DNA from: Rheinheimera nanhaiensis E407-8
GTDB lineage: Bacteria; Pseudomonadota; Gammaproteobacteria; Enterobacterales; Alteromonadaceae
DNA: 35,377 bases
Reading direction: 5' to 3'
Assembly (NCBI RefSeq): GCF_000296695.1
Contig: NZ_BAFK01000029.1
Location: 1 to 35,377, forward strand
In this document: positions 15,226 through 23,906 of the stretch, one piece after another
Numbering within the stretch: the stretch's first letter is position 1
Layout of the letters: each line of letters opens with the position of its first letter
Position numbers and translations under genes: made by a program
Notes under the pieces: model-generated
Seen by the model: only the letters and a program-made list of their open reading frames with translations
Told to the model about the DNA's origin: nothing
Database searches by the model: none

Positions 15226-16302
15226 ATGGTAAACCCAGCAAGTATAGGTATCTCATTGTCGTTTTTCTATCAGCTTTCTTTATCACAAGTCGGGCAAACC
15301 ACTGCACTGTTGCCGTTGATGCCGCTGCAAACTTACGTGCTGCAATGCCAGGAGCAGCAAATGCTACTGCACAGTGCTATGCCCATGCCGTTAACGCCCG
15401 CCGAAGCATTTGTGTTACCGGATAACACTATCGTCGCGAGTGTACGGTTGTTTGGCTCTGGCCTTAGCTTGTCCGTTTTGGCGCAGCTGCTGCAGGCACT
15501 ATGGCCAGATACCGCCATTAATTGCCAGTTATACCAGCCACATCCGGCGCTGGATGTGGCGGTGAAGTTGCAGCTGACACAGCCGCTAAGCGCGGCACAG
15601 CAGTTACAGTTAGCCCAGTTAGCAGCAGAGCTGCAGCTGGAGCAGGTGTATTTAACTACTGCGCCTAGCTTACGACACCCCGGCGTGTTGGTCATGGATA
15701 TGGACTCAACTGCCATCCAAATTGAATGTATTGACGAGATTGCCAAGTTAGCCGGCACTGGCGAGCAGGTGGCGGCAGTAACGGCCCGTGCCATGAATGG
15801 CGAGCTGGATTTTGCCCAAAGCCTGGTGGCGCGCGTTGCAACCTTAGCCGGTGCACCCGAAACAATACTGCGTCAGGTGCTGGATGCAGTTCCGCTGATG
15901 CCGGGGTTAACCGAGCTGGTGGCACACTTACAACAGCAACACTGGCAGGTAGCGATAGCATCAGGCGGATTTACTTATTTTACTGACGCATTAAAACAGC
16001 GGCTTGGGCTAACGGCGACTTTTGCCAATGAGCTTGAAATCATCGATGGTAAATTAACCGGTAAGGTACTGGGCGATATCGTTGATGCGACGACCAAAGC
16101 CCAGGTAGTGGCTAAACTGGCAGCGCAATATGGCATTGCAAACAGCCAGACGGTGGCCATTGGCGATGGCGCTAATGACATCCCGATGCTAAATGCTGCC
16201 AGTCTGGGTGTGGCTTTTCATGCAAAACCCAAGGTACAGGCCCAGGCTAAAGCCGCTATTCGTCAGGGCTCGCTGTTACAGCTGCTGTACTTACTGGATT
16301 AA
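15226..16302 (+). CDS. serB: Phosphoserine phosphatase
   Basis: This 358-residue HAD-family enzyme removes phosphate from O-phosphoserine in the last step of serine synthesis. The catalytic motif DMDSTAI includes Asp158 (nucleophile) and Asp160. The second motif appears as ASGGFTYF and the metal-binding motif as GDGANDIPML. The first 150 residues form a regulatory-type N-terminal region, as in E. coli SerB (322 residues), slightly longer here. It is divergent from smp, and the next gene starts two bases after its stop. Confidence 0.96.
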   Translation: MVNPASIGISLSFFYQLSLSQVGQTTALLPLMPLQTYVLQCQEQQMLLHSAMPMPLTPAEAFVLPDNTIVASVRLFGSGLSLSVLAQLLQALWPDTAINCQLYQPHPALDVAVKLQLTQPLSAAQQLQLAQLAAELQLEQVYLTTAPSLRHPGVLVMDMDSTAIQIECIDEIAKLAGTGEQVAAVTARAMNGELDFAQSLVARVATLAGAPETILRQVLDAVPLMPGLTELVAHLQQQHWQVAIASGGFTYFTDALKQRLGLTATFANELEIIDGKLTGKVLGDIVDATTKAQVVAKLAAQYGIANSQTVAIGDGANDIPMLNAASLGVAFHAKPKVQAQAKAAIRQGSLLQLLYLLD

Positions 16303-16304
16303 GC

Positions 16305-17201
16305 ATGAAGCATCAGCAAAGCTCGTTTTATCTCGATTTAGAGCAGTATCAGCTGCATTTGCGTCGTTTGCTGCCGCTGCAACACGGCATAGCACCTGTG
16401 TTGATGCTACATGGCGCTATTGAAAACAGCCGTATCTTTTACAGCCAATCTGGAAAAGGCTTAGGTTGTTACCTGGCCGACCATGGATTTATGGTGTACT
16501 GCGCTGACTTTGCCGGCCGCGGTTTATCAAGGCCTCATGTGTCTGAGGGCTTTAACCAAAGCCAGCAGCAGATGATTAACCATGATATCCCTGCACTGAT
16601 TGAGCATGTTTACCAGCTACATCAGCAACCGGTAATTGTGATTTCACACTCTTGGGGCGGCGTGGTAGCCAGTGCCAGTCTGGCACGCCAGCCGCAGTTA
16701 GCCGAGAAGGTGGCCGCTAAGGTCTGTTTTGGCAGCAAGCGGGTGATAAGTGTTAACAGCCTGGAACGCAAGGTTAAAATTGATCTGGTGTGGAATACGC
16801 TGGCGCCCTGGCTTAGTCGCAAGCATGGGTATTTTCCGGCGCGCAAATGGCGCTTTGGTGCTGATGATGAGCCAGCGCAGTTTTTACACGATACCATAAG
16901 GTGGATAAAAGGCGCCCCTTTTACCGATTTAACGGATAATTTTGACTACGCCGCTGCCAGCAGTAAGCTGCGTTGGCCGCCAGTGTGGCACTTTGCTGCG
17001 CAGAATGATCGTTTGCTGGGGCATCCGGCTGATGTACAGGCGTTTATTGCTGAAACCGCTCCGCAAGCGCGGTTTAGTTTACTGGGAAAAGCGCAAGGTT
17101 ATCAGCAGGATTATGACCATATCTCTATGCTGACACACCCGGCGGCAGTACAGGATCATTTTCCACAATTACGTGACTGGCTGTTGCAGCTTGGCAAGTA
17201 G
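16305..17201 (+). CDS. Alpha/beta-hydrolase
   Basis: The 298-residue alpha/beta-hydrolase fold protein has LMLHGAIE (oxyanion strand), the nucleophile elbow SHSWGG with Ser116, Asp235 (QNDRLL) and His272 (YDHISM). The first position of the usual GxSxG elbow is serine. No signal peptide is seen, so it is probably cytoplasmic. The substrate is unknown; lysophospholipase/esterase-like relatives are possible. It follows serB by two bases and is probably co-transcribed. Its last 33 bases overlap the opposed PilZ gene. Confidence 0.82.
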   Translation: MKHQQSSFYLDLEQYQLHLRRLLPLQHGIAPVLMLHGAIENSRIFYSQSGKGLGCYLADHGFMVYCADFAGRGLSRPHVSEGFNQSQQQMINHDIPALIEHVYQLHQQPVIVISHSWGGVVASASLARQPQLAEKVAAKVCFGSKRVISVNSLERKVKIDLVWNTLAPWLSRKHGYFPARKWRFGADDEPAQFLHDTIRWIKGAPFTDLTDNFDYAAASSKLRWPPVWHFAAQNDRLLGHPADVQAFIAETAPQARFSLLGKAQGYQQDYDHISMLTHPAAVQDHFPQLRDWLLQLGK

Positions 17202-19688
17202 TGCCAGCCGGCGCTGTTCATGTTGTTCGCTGTGCTCTGCAGATGCGCCGTAGCGCCACAGCACTTCAGCGGAGATGTCTATCGCATCTATAACACCCGC
17301 GACACTCCACAGTTCTTCTTCCAGTTTTTTAGCTTTATGAATGGCATAAGCACTGATGTAATTGAGCTCAGTGGCAATGAAATCGATATCAGGTCGGCCG
17401 GTGCGTGACAATAACAAGCGGTAGCAAAACAGGCTGCCGCTGCTACTGGCATTTAACACAAACTGCTGTTTGTGTTGCTCATTACCAAATTCGTAATCAT
17501 AGCGGCAGGTGAGCTGTAACCCCTGGTTGTTATCTTCTTTAACCTGAACAAACAGCTCAAAAACGCGCGCATTATCAAGCCGCTTCATATGTTTAAGCTG
17601 TTGGGCAAAATGCAAACTGGCGGCGTTGTTTTGTAAAAGCGGTGATAGGGCAATTTTATTGTCATGCTTGGGTTGTGTTAGCAACAACTGCAAGCTGATC
17701 GCAGCGTTGCCCTGTGCCAGCGTATTAATTTCGTAACGAATACCTTTTCGGTGCACAAACAACACAAAATGGTTTTGTGCGCTCAGGTACATGTTACGCA
17801 GCGCTACTGACAGGCCCGGATATTTCGGGCTTTCTTCTGCCGGCGTTAACTTGGCGCGGTTATTTTGAATTAATTGCTGAAAGAACAGCCGGCCAGGATG
17901 CGGCTCTGTACCTTCTGCAGCACGCAGGTTCATAATGGTACGGCTTTTACTTACTGCCATTATCTCGTAAGGCAGGCCGCTTAAGCTGTATTTATTGCTT
18001 ATTTTCTGCATGTCCGGCAGGTTTAACAGTACCACATCGCCTTTATTGAACCTGACTGGCAGTGTGGTTTCGAGCTGCATACCTTTAGATGAAAAATCCC
18101 GGCTGTGGCCGTTTAATTCGCTCTGCTGTTCAGGACCGGTAATAGTGACACTGGTTTTGTAGAGGTAACGCGACTCTGAGCGTAAGTTAACATACTGCAC
18201 CGCCACAGCTTCGCATTGGGGCTGTTGCGCCAGCTTTTTATGACCAAATACGGCTAGTAGCTTTAGCTGCTGTTGATCCACCGGGTAATTCTGATACCAA
18301 AACGCGCTTTCGGTCGCGGTAATATCGGTCAGGCTGACAATGTAGCGCAGATCCTGAATAAAGTGCTTTACCAGCGGTGTCAACCCTGCTGCAGGTTTGC
18401 TGTTGTCAGCTTGTGGCACAGTTGATGGCATTTCTGCTGTTACAGGTGACGTGCGCTGCAGATTTAGGTGAAACACCCGCCAGCTGGCCTTAGAAGCGCC
18501 AAAACCAAGAAACAGTTGTCGTGCCTGTTCATTTAGCGCCAGCTCTTCACGGGTAGCTGAGTAAAAAAACAGCTTTCCTTTTACCGCATGGGTAAAGCAG
18601 TACAGTATGGTGGACTTGTCGGGGGTATTCTGTTGCAGTAGCGCCTTTAATCGCTTGGTGTGACAGATGTTGATAAACATCGCCTGATGCTGCTCATCAA
18701 GAAAATACTGCCAGACACTTTTGTTGTAATCTGTGGTCAGCGCACAGACCGGTATAGGCCTGTTGTCTTTTACCGCGATAAAGACCGGTAAGCTCGCGCT
18801 GCGTGGCAGGTAAAACTGCTCATAGCCTTTACTAAGCAGACTTTGGCTTACGCTGTCCAGATTAACTTTATAACGTCTTTTATTGCCGGTAATAAAGCGC
18901 TGTAAAAAGTCTGCAAACTGGGTTTCATTTTCATCCGGTAAACGCTTAAGGCGCAGGTAAAAAGCATTGGCTTGCTGCTCAGTGTCGACAACGGCGTATG
19001 ACACCCCTTGCGCCAGACCCAGCATAAACTCTTGCTCCAGCCCGGTGAAATGCAGCTTAATAACGCTGTCAGTGGTTAAAGGTAAGGCGCTGTTAAGTTT
19101 GAGTTTACAGCCCGACACCGATAAGTCTGAGGTGCTGGCCTTAATGCGCTGCTGGTTAAACTCCAGCTCAACATCGATGCTAAAGTGCATCCGCTCGTCA
19201 CGCCGGCTGGTATAGTTACCAAACCGGATCAATTTAGCCGATTGGGTTGGCGCAGCTGCCGGCTCTACCGCGCTATCTGTAGAGCCGGGTGCTTGCTGCA
19301 GCGCGTTACGCACCCGCTCTTCCGTTTGTTTGCGGTGCATTACCCGAAAATTGTTCTCGGTATTAAGCACTTCTTCATATAAACCCAGCGTATAGCCGCC
19401 GTATTGTTTTAAACCGGCTTCAAATACGCGGATAGCGTTGTCGTCCATGTAATGTGTTTTGCCCATGTATTCATAGGGCTTTACTTCGCCATCGACATGG
19501 CCACGCAAATCAATGAAGAAATTGCATGGCTGTGCCATGCGTTTTAATTCCATTTTTAGCAAAAACTGTTTTGACTTCGGCAGATCTGACGTTAACAGAC
19601 TAAATACCTGATCAAAGTCTGCGCTGTTAAGCAGGCTTTTCATCCGGTCAATTACACCAATATGTTCCTGTAGATCGGTCGCTGTCAT
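17169..19688 (-). CDS. Large protein with two PilZ (c-di-GMP-binding) domains
   Basis: The 839-residue cytoplasmic protein has no signal peptide or membrane segment. The first PilZ domain has an RxxxR motif (Arg162 to Arg166) and DLSVSG (188–193). The second has RSESR (503–507) and DFSSKG (531–536). Both sets of c-di-GMP contacts are intact. The remaining regions, an N-terminal 150 residues, a middle and a C-terminal half, match no family I recognise; a third degenerate PilZ-like barrel is possible. It is divergent from radA and convergent with the hydrolase gene. The function is likely c-di-GMP-responsive, but the output is unknown. Confidence 0.85.
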   Translation of the reverse strand: MTATDLQEHIGVIDRMKSLLNSADFDQVFSLLTSDLPKSKQFLLKMELKRMAQPCNFFIDLRGHVDGEVKPYEYMGKTHYMDDNAIRVFEAGLKQYGGYTLGLYEEVLNTENNFRVMHRKQTEERVRNALQQAPGSTDSAVEPAAAPTQSAKLIRFGNYTSRRDERMHFSIDVELEFNQQRIKASTSDLSVSGCKLKLNSALPLTTDSVIKLHFTGLEQEFMLGLAQGVSYAVVDTEQQANAFYLRLKRLPDENETQFADFLQRFITGNKRRYKVNLDSVSQSLLSKGYEQFYLPRSASLPVFIAVKDNRPIPVCALTTDYNKSVWQYFLDEQHQAMFINICHTKRLKALLQQNTPDKSTILYCFTHAVKGKLFFYSATREELALNEQARQLFLGFGASKASWRVFHLNLQRTSPVTAEMPSTVPQADNSKPAAGLTPLVKHFIQDLRYIVSLTDITATESAFWYQNYPVDQQQLKLLAVFGHKKLAQQPQCEAVAVQYVNLRSESRYLYKTSVTITGPEQQSELNGHSRDFSSKGMQLETTLPVRFNKGDVVLLNLPDMQKISNKYSLSGLPYEIMAVSKSRTIMNLRAAEGTEPHPGRLFFQQLIQNNRAKLTPAEESPKYPGLSVALRNMYLSAQNHFVLFVHRKGIRYEINTLAQGNAAISLQLLLTQPKHDNKIALSPLLQNNAASLHFAQQLKHMKRLDNARVFELFVQVKEDNNQGLQLTCRYDYEFGNEQHKQQFVLNASSSGSLFCYRLLLSRTGRPDIDFIATELNYISAYAIHKAKKLEEELWSVAGVIDAIDISAEVLWRYGASAEHSEQHEQRRLALLAKLQQPVT

Positions 19689-19730
19689 AATTCAGTCAGG
19701 TTAAATGCCAAAATACCGGCATCCTATAGT

Positions 19731-19736
19731 TATAAT
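19731..19736 (+). promoter_or_regulatory. Candidate −10 of radA
   Basis: A perfect TATAAT occurs 73 bases before radA in the divergent PilZ–radA gap. No good −35 is visible at the right distance, so it is only a candidate. Confidence 0.35.
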
Positions 19737-19808
19737 CTGTAGTACGCTACGTTGTTACATTTTGAAAAGCAATATCCATGCCTTTCATTTAGCTTGAGAA
19801 AATAAACT

Positions 19809-21167
19809 ATGGCAAAAGTTAAAACTGCATATGTTTGCAGCGATTGTGGAGCCGATTTTGTCCGTTGGCAAGGTCAATGTACCGAGTGTGGCGCCTGGAA
19901 TACGGTGAGTGAAGTCAGGCTTGGTAGCAACAGTAAAAGCAGTCGGCTGGAAGGCTATGCCGGGGCGGCGGTGGCAAAAGTAATGCGCCTGGACGAAGTG
20001 GATTTACAGGACGTGCCGCGTTTTAGTAGTGGTTTTGCCGAGTTTGACCGCGTGCTGGGCGGCGGCATAGTGCCGGGTTCCGCTATTCTGATTGGCGGCC
20101 ACCCTGGTGCCGGTAAAAGTACCTTACTGCTGCAAATTATGTGTGGTTTGGCGCAGCAGGGCGGTGCGCTCTATGTTACTGGTGAGGAATCATTACAGCA
20201 GGTGGCGATGCGCGCGCAGCGGTTAGGCTTACCCACCAACGCGCTTAAAATGTTGGCCGAAACCAATGTCGAGACCATCTGCCATTTGGCGCAGCAGGAA
20301 AAACCACGCATTATGGTTATCGACTCTATTCAGGTGATGCATCTGGCAGATATTCAGTCGGCGCCGGGCAGTGTGTCGCAGGTGCGCGAAAGTGCTGCGT
20401 TTTTAACCCGCTTTGCCAAGCAGCATCATATCGCCATCATCATGGTTGGTCATGTGACCAAAGACGGCTCGCTGGCGGGCCCCAAAGTACTGGAGCACTG
20501 TATAGACTGCTCTGTTATGCTCGATGGCGACAGCGATAACCGCTATCGCACTTTACGCGGCCATAAAAACCGTTTTGGTCCGGTAAATGAGCTGGGCGTA
20601 TTTGCTATGACCGGTCAGGGCATGAAAGAGGTGAAAAACCCATCGGCAATCTTTTTAACCCGCGGCAAAGAAGATCAGTCTGGTAGCATCGTCATGGTGT
20701 TGTGGGAAGGCACACGACCGTTATTGGTAGAAATTCAGGGGTTGGTTGATTATTCGCCACTGAATAACCCGCGCCGGGTGACCCTTGGTATGGAGCAAAA
20801 CCGCATTTCAATGTTACTGGCGGTAATGCACCGTCATGCCGGCATTCAAATGGCCGATCAGGATGTGTTTGTTAACGTGGTCGGTGGTGTAAAAGTTAAT
20901 GAAACCAGTGCCGATCTGGCCACCTTGCTGGCGCTGGTATCCAGTTTCCGTGATAAACCTTTACCCAATGATCTGGTGGTGTTTGGTGAAGTGGGGCTGG
21001 CGGGGGAAATACGGCCGGTACCCAGTGGCCAGGAGCGGTTAAAAGAGGCGGCGAAACACGGTTTTAAGCGCGCCATAGTGCCAATAGCCAATAGCCCGAA
21101 AGAGCCGATTGCCGGTATGGAGGTAATTAGCGTGGCGAAGCTGGCAGAAGCGCTGGAAGCGATTTAG
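19809..21167 (+). CDS. radA: DNA repair protein RadA (Sms)
   Basis: The 452-residue RecA-like ATPase acts in branch migration of recombination intermediates. It has a four-cysteine zinc finger (Cys10, 13, 24, 27), Walker A GHPGAGKST (97–105), the RadA signature KNRFG (253–257) and a C-terminal Lon-like domain with EVGLAGEIRPV. Length and motif spacing match E. coli RadA. In E. coli radA also lies next to serB, but here a PilZ gene and a hydrolase have come between. Confidence 0.97.
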   Translation: MAKVKTAYVCSDCGADFVRWQGQCTECGAWNTVSEVRLGSNSKSSRLEGYAGAAVAKVMRLDEVDLQDVPRFSSGFAEFDRVLGGGIVPGSAILIGGHPGAGKSTLLLQIMCGLAQQGGALYVTGEESLQQVAMRAQRLGLPTNALKMLAETNVETICHLAQQEKPRIMVIDSIQVMHLADIQSAPGSVSQVRESAAFLTRFAKQHHIAIIMVGHVTKDGSLAGPKVLEHCIDCSVMLDGDSDNRYRTLRGHKNRFGPVNELGVFAMTGQGMKEVKNPSAIFLTRGKEDQSGSIVMVLWEGTRPLLVEIQGLVDYSPLNNPRRVTLGMEQNRISMLLAVMHRHAGIQMADQDVFVNVVGGVKVNETSADLATLLALVSSFRDKPLPNDLVVFGEVGLAGEIRPVPSGQERLKEAAKHGFKRAIVPIANSPKEPIAGMEVISVAKLAEALEAI

Positions 21168-21186
21168 CAGTCAGAAGCCTGAGGGC

Positions 21187-21213
21187 AATAAAAAGCCCCG
21201 CTGCGGCGGGGCT
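21187..21213 (-). terminator. Terminator of bamD (and possibly radA)
   Basis: AGCCCCGC and GCGGGGCT form an 8-bp stem with a 4-base loop. On the minus strand it is followed by TTTTTA, so it ends bamD well. On the plus strand GTTCAGTTT follows, so it is weaker for radA. Confidence 0.8.
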
Positions 21214-21220
21214 GTTCAGT

Positions 21221-21973
21221 TTAAAACTTGTTGTTCTGCGGAAAGTTCAGTTTCAATACCTGGTAGGTGTCTTCTTTTAACTTGGTCAGCCCCAGTTTGT
21301 CATAACTTTCGACCATCACTTCCAGCGCCTGCTCTACCAGCGGTGAGTCACGGTAAAACTCGACAATGTATTTACCCCGGTTGGCGGCAGCTAAAAAGGC
21401 ACCACGGCGCAAGTAATAATCGGCGATAATCAGTTCATGGCGCGCCAGTGTATCTTTAATGCTCAGCATGCGCTTTTTCGCTTCAGGGGCATATTTACTC
21501 TGCGGGAAGCTGCTGACTAAGGTTTTGAAATCATCAAACGCCTGGCGGGTGCTGGCTAAGTCGCGGTCTGCCCGATCTATGCCCAGCATATTGTGCAGCG
21601 CGTTTTCATCGGCTTTCAGGTTGCTTAAACCTCGCATGTAGTACACATAATCCAGCTCAGGGTGGTTTGGGTTTAAGCGGATAAACCGATCAATACCGGC
21701 CAGTGCTTTGGTAATGTCGCCCGCCTGATAATAGGCATAAATTAAATCCAGTTGTACCTGACGCGCCAGCGGGCCAAACGGATAACGGCCTTCAACGATG
21801 GTTAACAGCTCTATGGCGCGGTTGTACAGGCCTTTGTCCAGTACGTCTTTCGCTTGCTGATACATGGTTTGCGCCGTTTGAGTATTGCTGGTGTCCAGCT
21901 CTTCTTTGGGTTTACCGGCGCAGGCAGTTAAGGTCAGAGCCAGCAGAGAAATCAGTATAAAATTCGCTTTCAT
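21221..21973 (-). CDS. bamD: Outer-membrane assembly lipoprotein BamD
   Basis: The 250-residue lipoprotein of the BAM complex inserts beta-barrel proteins into the outer membrane. It has a signal peptide with lipobox LTAC (Cys18) and then five TPR-like repeats (about residues 30–235). The stretch YNRAIELLTIVEGRYPFGP is typical of BamD, and the length matches. It is divergent from rluD, with a 121-base gap that holds a striking inverted repeat. Confidence 0.96.
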   Translation of the reverse strand: MKANFILISLLALTLTACAGKPKEELDTSNTQTAQTMYQQAKDVLDKGLYNRAIELLTIVEGRYPFGPLARQVQLDLIYAYYQAGDITKALAGIDRFIRLNPNHPELDYVYYMRGLSNLKADENALHNMLGIDRADRDLASTRQAFDDFKTLVSSFPQSKYAPEAKKRMLSIKDTLARHELIIADYYLRRGAFLAAANRGKYIVEFYRDSPLVEQALEVMVESYDKLGLTKLKEDTYQVLKLNFPQNNKF

Positions 21974-22011
21974 GTAAAAATCCGTTACTACTTGAGCTAA
22001 ATGGCTGTCTA

Positions 22012-22060
22012 GTCTGGGGTAAAATCGCTAAAATACCGTTATTGCGATTCTACCCCAGAC
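22012..22060. repeat. 17-bp inverted repeat in the bamD–rluD gap
   Basis: GTCTGGGGTAAAATCGC (22012–22028) is repeated inverted at 22044–22060 with one mismatch, around a 15-base loop. It occupies the middle of the divergent promoter region. Each arm carries a −10-like hexamer (TAAAAT on plus, TAGAAT on minus). It has no T tract. A regulator-binding site or paired promoter element is likely. Confidence 0.75.
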
Positions 22061-22095
22061 CCGCCGGGGTTGCACACAGGATAACTGCTTCCGTT

Positions 22096-23070
22096 ATGAC
22101 AAAACAGCTAAAACTTTCAGAAATTGTACCAGACCATCTTTTTGGTAAGCGCTTAGATCAGGTGCTGGCTGAAATGTTCCCGGATTATTCGCGTTCACGC
22201 ATAAAAGAGTGGATCCTGGCTGATGCCGTTAGCGTAAATGGCGCAGTGCAAAACAAACCGCGCGAAAAAGTACTGGGTGGTGAGCAGATTGATATTCTGG
22301 CCGAGCTGCCTGAAGATGAGCGCTTTGAAGCTCAACCGATTGATTTGGATATTGTCTACGAAGACGAGCATATTTTAGTGATTAATAAGCCGGCCGGTTT
22401 AGTGGTGCACCCGGGCGCAGGCAATAGTGACGGTACTTTACTTAATGCATTGTTGCACCATTGCCCCGGCATTGCCGAGGTGCCCCGCGCAGGTATTATT
22501 CACCGGCTGGATAAAGACACCACCGGTCTGATGGTGGTAGCGAAAACCATACCGGCCCAGACGCATTTGGTTGAAGCCATGCAGGCGCGTGAAATTACCC
22601 GTGAATACGAAGCTGTGTGTCATGGTGCTATGACCGGCGGCGGTACTATTGACGAGCCGATTGGCCGTCATCCGACTAAACGCACCCACATGGCGGTAAG
22701 CCAATCAGGTAAACCAGCCACCACCCATTTTCGGGTGATGGAAAAATACCGTGCTCATACCCGCTTGCGGCTGCGGTTAGAAACTGGCCGCACCCACCAA
22801 ATTCGTGTGCACATGACCTACGTTAACCACCCGTTGGTGGGCGATCCGGTGTATGCCGGCCGGCCTCGGCCACCGCGTAAAGCCGGTGAGCACTTACTCA
22901 CGGTGCTGCGCAACTTTAAACGCCAGGCACTGCATGCGGCTATGTTACGTTTAGCCCATCCTATTACGCTGGAAATTCTGGAGTGGCATGCGCCTATTCC
23001 ACAGGACATGGTCGAGCTTAATGCGGCACTGCGTGCCGACACCGCCGAGCATGGCCTGGACTACGTATAA
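22096..23070 (+). CDS. rluD: 23S rRNA pseudouridine synthase RluD
   Basis: The 324-residue enzyme isomerises uridines 1911, 1915 and 1917 (E. coli numbering) in helix 69 of 23S rRNA. It has an N-terminal S4 RNA-binding domain (about residues 16–65) and a catalytic core with HRLDKDTTGL, whose Asp139 has the same number as in E. coli. The conserved ETGRTHQIRVH is present. The start at 22096 gives the family length and is preferred over an upstream in-frame ATG. pgeF follows after 12 bases, as in E. coli. Confidence 0.97.
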   Translation: MTKQLKLSEIVPDHLFGKRLDQVLAEMFPDYSRSRIKEWILADAVSVNGAVQNKPREKVLGGEQIDILAELPEDERFEAQPIDLDIVYEDEHILVINKPAGLVVHPGAGNSDGTLLNALLHHCPGIAEVPRAGIIHRLDKDTTGLMVVAKTIPAQTHLVEAMQAREITREYEAVCHGAMTGGGTIDEPIGRHPTKRTHMAVSQSGKPATTHFRVMEKYRAHTRLRLRLETGRTHQIRVHMTYVNHPLVGDPVYAGRPRPPRKAGEHLLTVLRNFKRQALHAAMLRLAHPITLEILEWHAPIPQDMVELNAALRADTAEHGLDYV

Positions 23071-23082
23071 AGCCAGCGACAG

Positions 23083-23814
23083 ATGACTCGCTTACTGCGC
23101 CCTGACTGGCCAGCCCCGGCGAATGTGCATGCAGTGTGCAGCACCCGCTTAGGCGGCTGTTCGGTTGGGCCTTTTGCCAGTTTAAATCTGGGCGGCCATG
23201 TCGGCGATGATCCGGCAAAAGTGGCGCAAAACCGCCGGCAATACCAACAAGCGGCTGCAATGCCCGGTGCACCCATTTGGTTAAATCAGGTACATGGTGT
23301 GACAGTCGCGACACTCACCCACAACAGCCAAAGCGGTATAACCGCTGATGCAGCCATCAGTCGCCAGCCTGATATAGTGGCCACAGTGATGACGGCTGAC
23401 TGCCTGCCACTGTTGCTGTGTGACATCACAGGCACTCAGGTGGCGGCAGTGCACGCTGGTTGGCGTGGTCTGTGTGACGGTATCATCGAGGCGACACTGC
23501 GCACCTTTACACCAGGTGCAGTGGTGCTGGCCTATTTAGGCCCGGCCATCAGCCAGGCGGCGTTTGAAGTTGGCACTGAAGTGCGCGATGCTTTTATTAA
23601 GCACGATCCTTTAGCTGCCAAGGCGTTTATAGCGGGTAAAGCCGGTAAATATCATGCCGACTTATACCAGCTGGCGCGCCAGCGTTTAACTGCCTGTGGC
23701 GTTAGCCAAGTCTATGGCGGCGACTACTGCACCTACCAGCACAGCGAGCTGTTTTTTTCCTACCGGCGTGATGGCCAAACCGGTCGCATGGCCAGTTCTA
23801 TCTGGCTAAGCTGA
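23083..23814 (+). CDS. pgeF: Peptidoglycan editing factor PgeF (YfiH)
   Basis: The 243-residue protein of the multicopper polyphenol oxidase/YfiH family helps keep serine-containing precursors out of peptidoglycan. The metal site residues His71 (NQVHG), Cys107 (TADCLP) and His124 (HAGWRG) are all present. The C-terminal GGDYCTYQ and FFSYRRDGQTGRMAS are typical. It is in an operon with rluD upstream and is followed by the clpB heat-shock promoter. Confidence 0.95.
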   Translation: MTRLLRPDWPAPANVHAVCSTRLGGCSVGPFASLNLGGHVGDDPAKVAQNRRQYQQAAAMPGAPIWLNQVHGVTVATLTHNSQSGITADAAISRQPDIVATVMTADCLPLLLCDITGTQVAAVHAGWRGLCDGIIEATLRTFTPGAVVLAYLGPAISQAAFEVGTEVRDAFIKHDPLAAKAFIAGKAGKYHADLYQLARQRLTACGVSQVYGGDYCTYQHSELFFSYRRDGQTGRMASSIWLS

Positions 23815-23841
23815 TCTAAGTCAAATTTTTGACGTTTGCTG

Positions 23842-23870
23842 CTTGAATTTCCAGCAATAGCGCCCAATCT
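23842..23870 (+). promoter_or_regulatory. Sigma-32 (heat-shock) promoter of clpB
   Basis: CTTGAAT (23842–23848), a 14-base spacer and CCCAATCT (23863–23870) match the RpoH consensus CTTGAA-N13–15-CCCCATnT closely. It lies 36 bases before the clpB start. Confidence 0.85.
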
Positions 23871-23906
23871 TAAAGCACATCGAGGTTGTGCTTGTAGGAG
23901 AGATGC

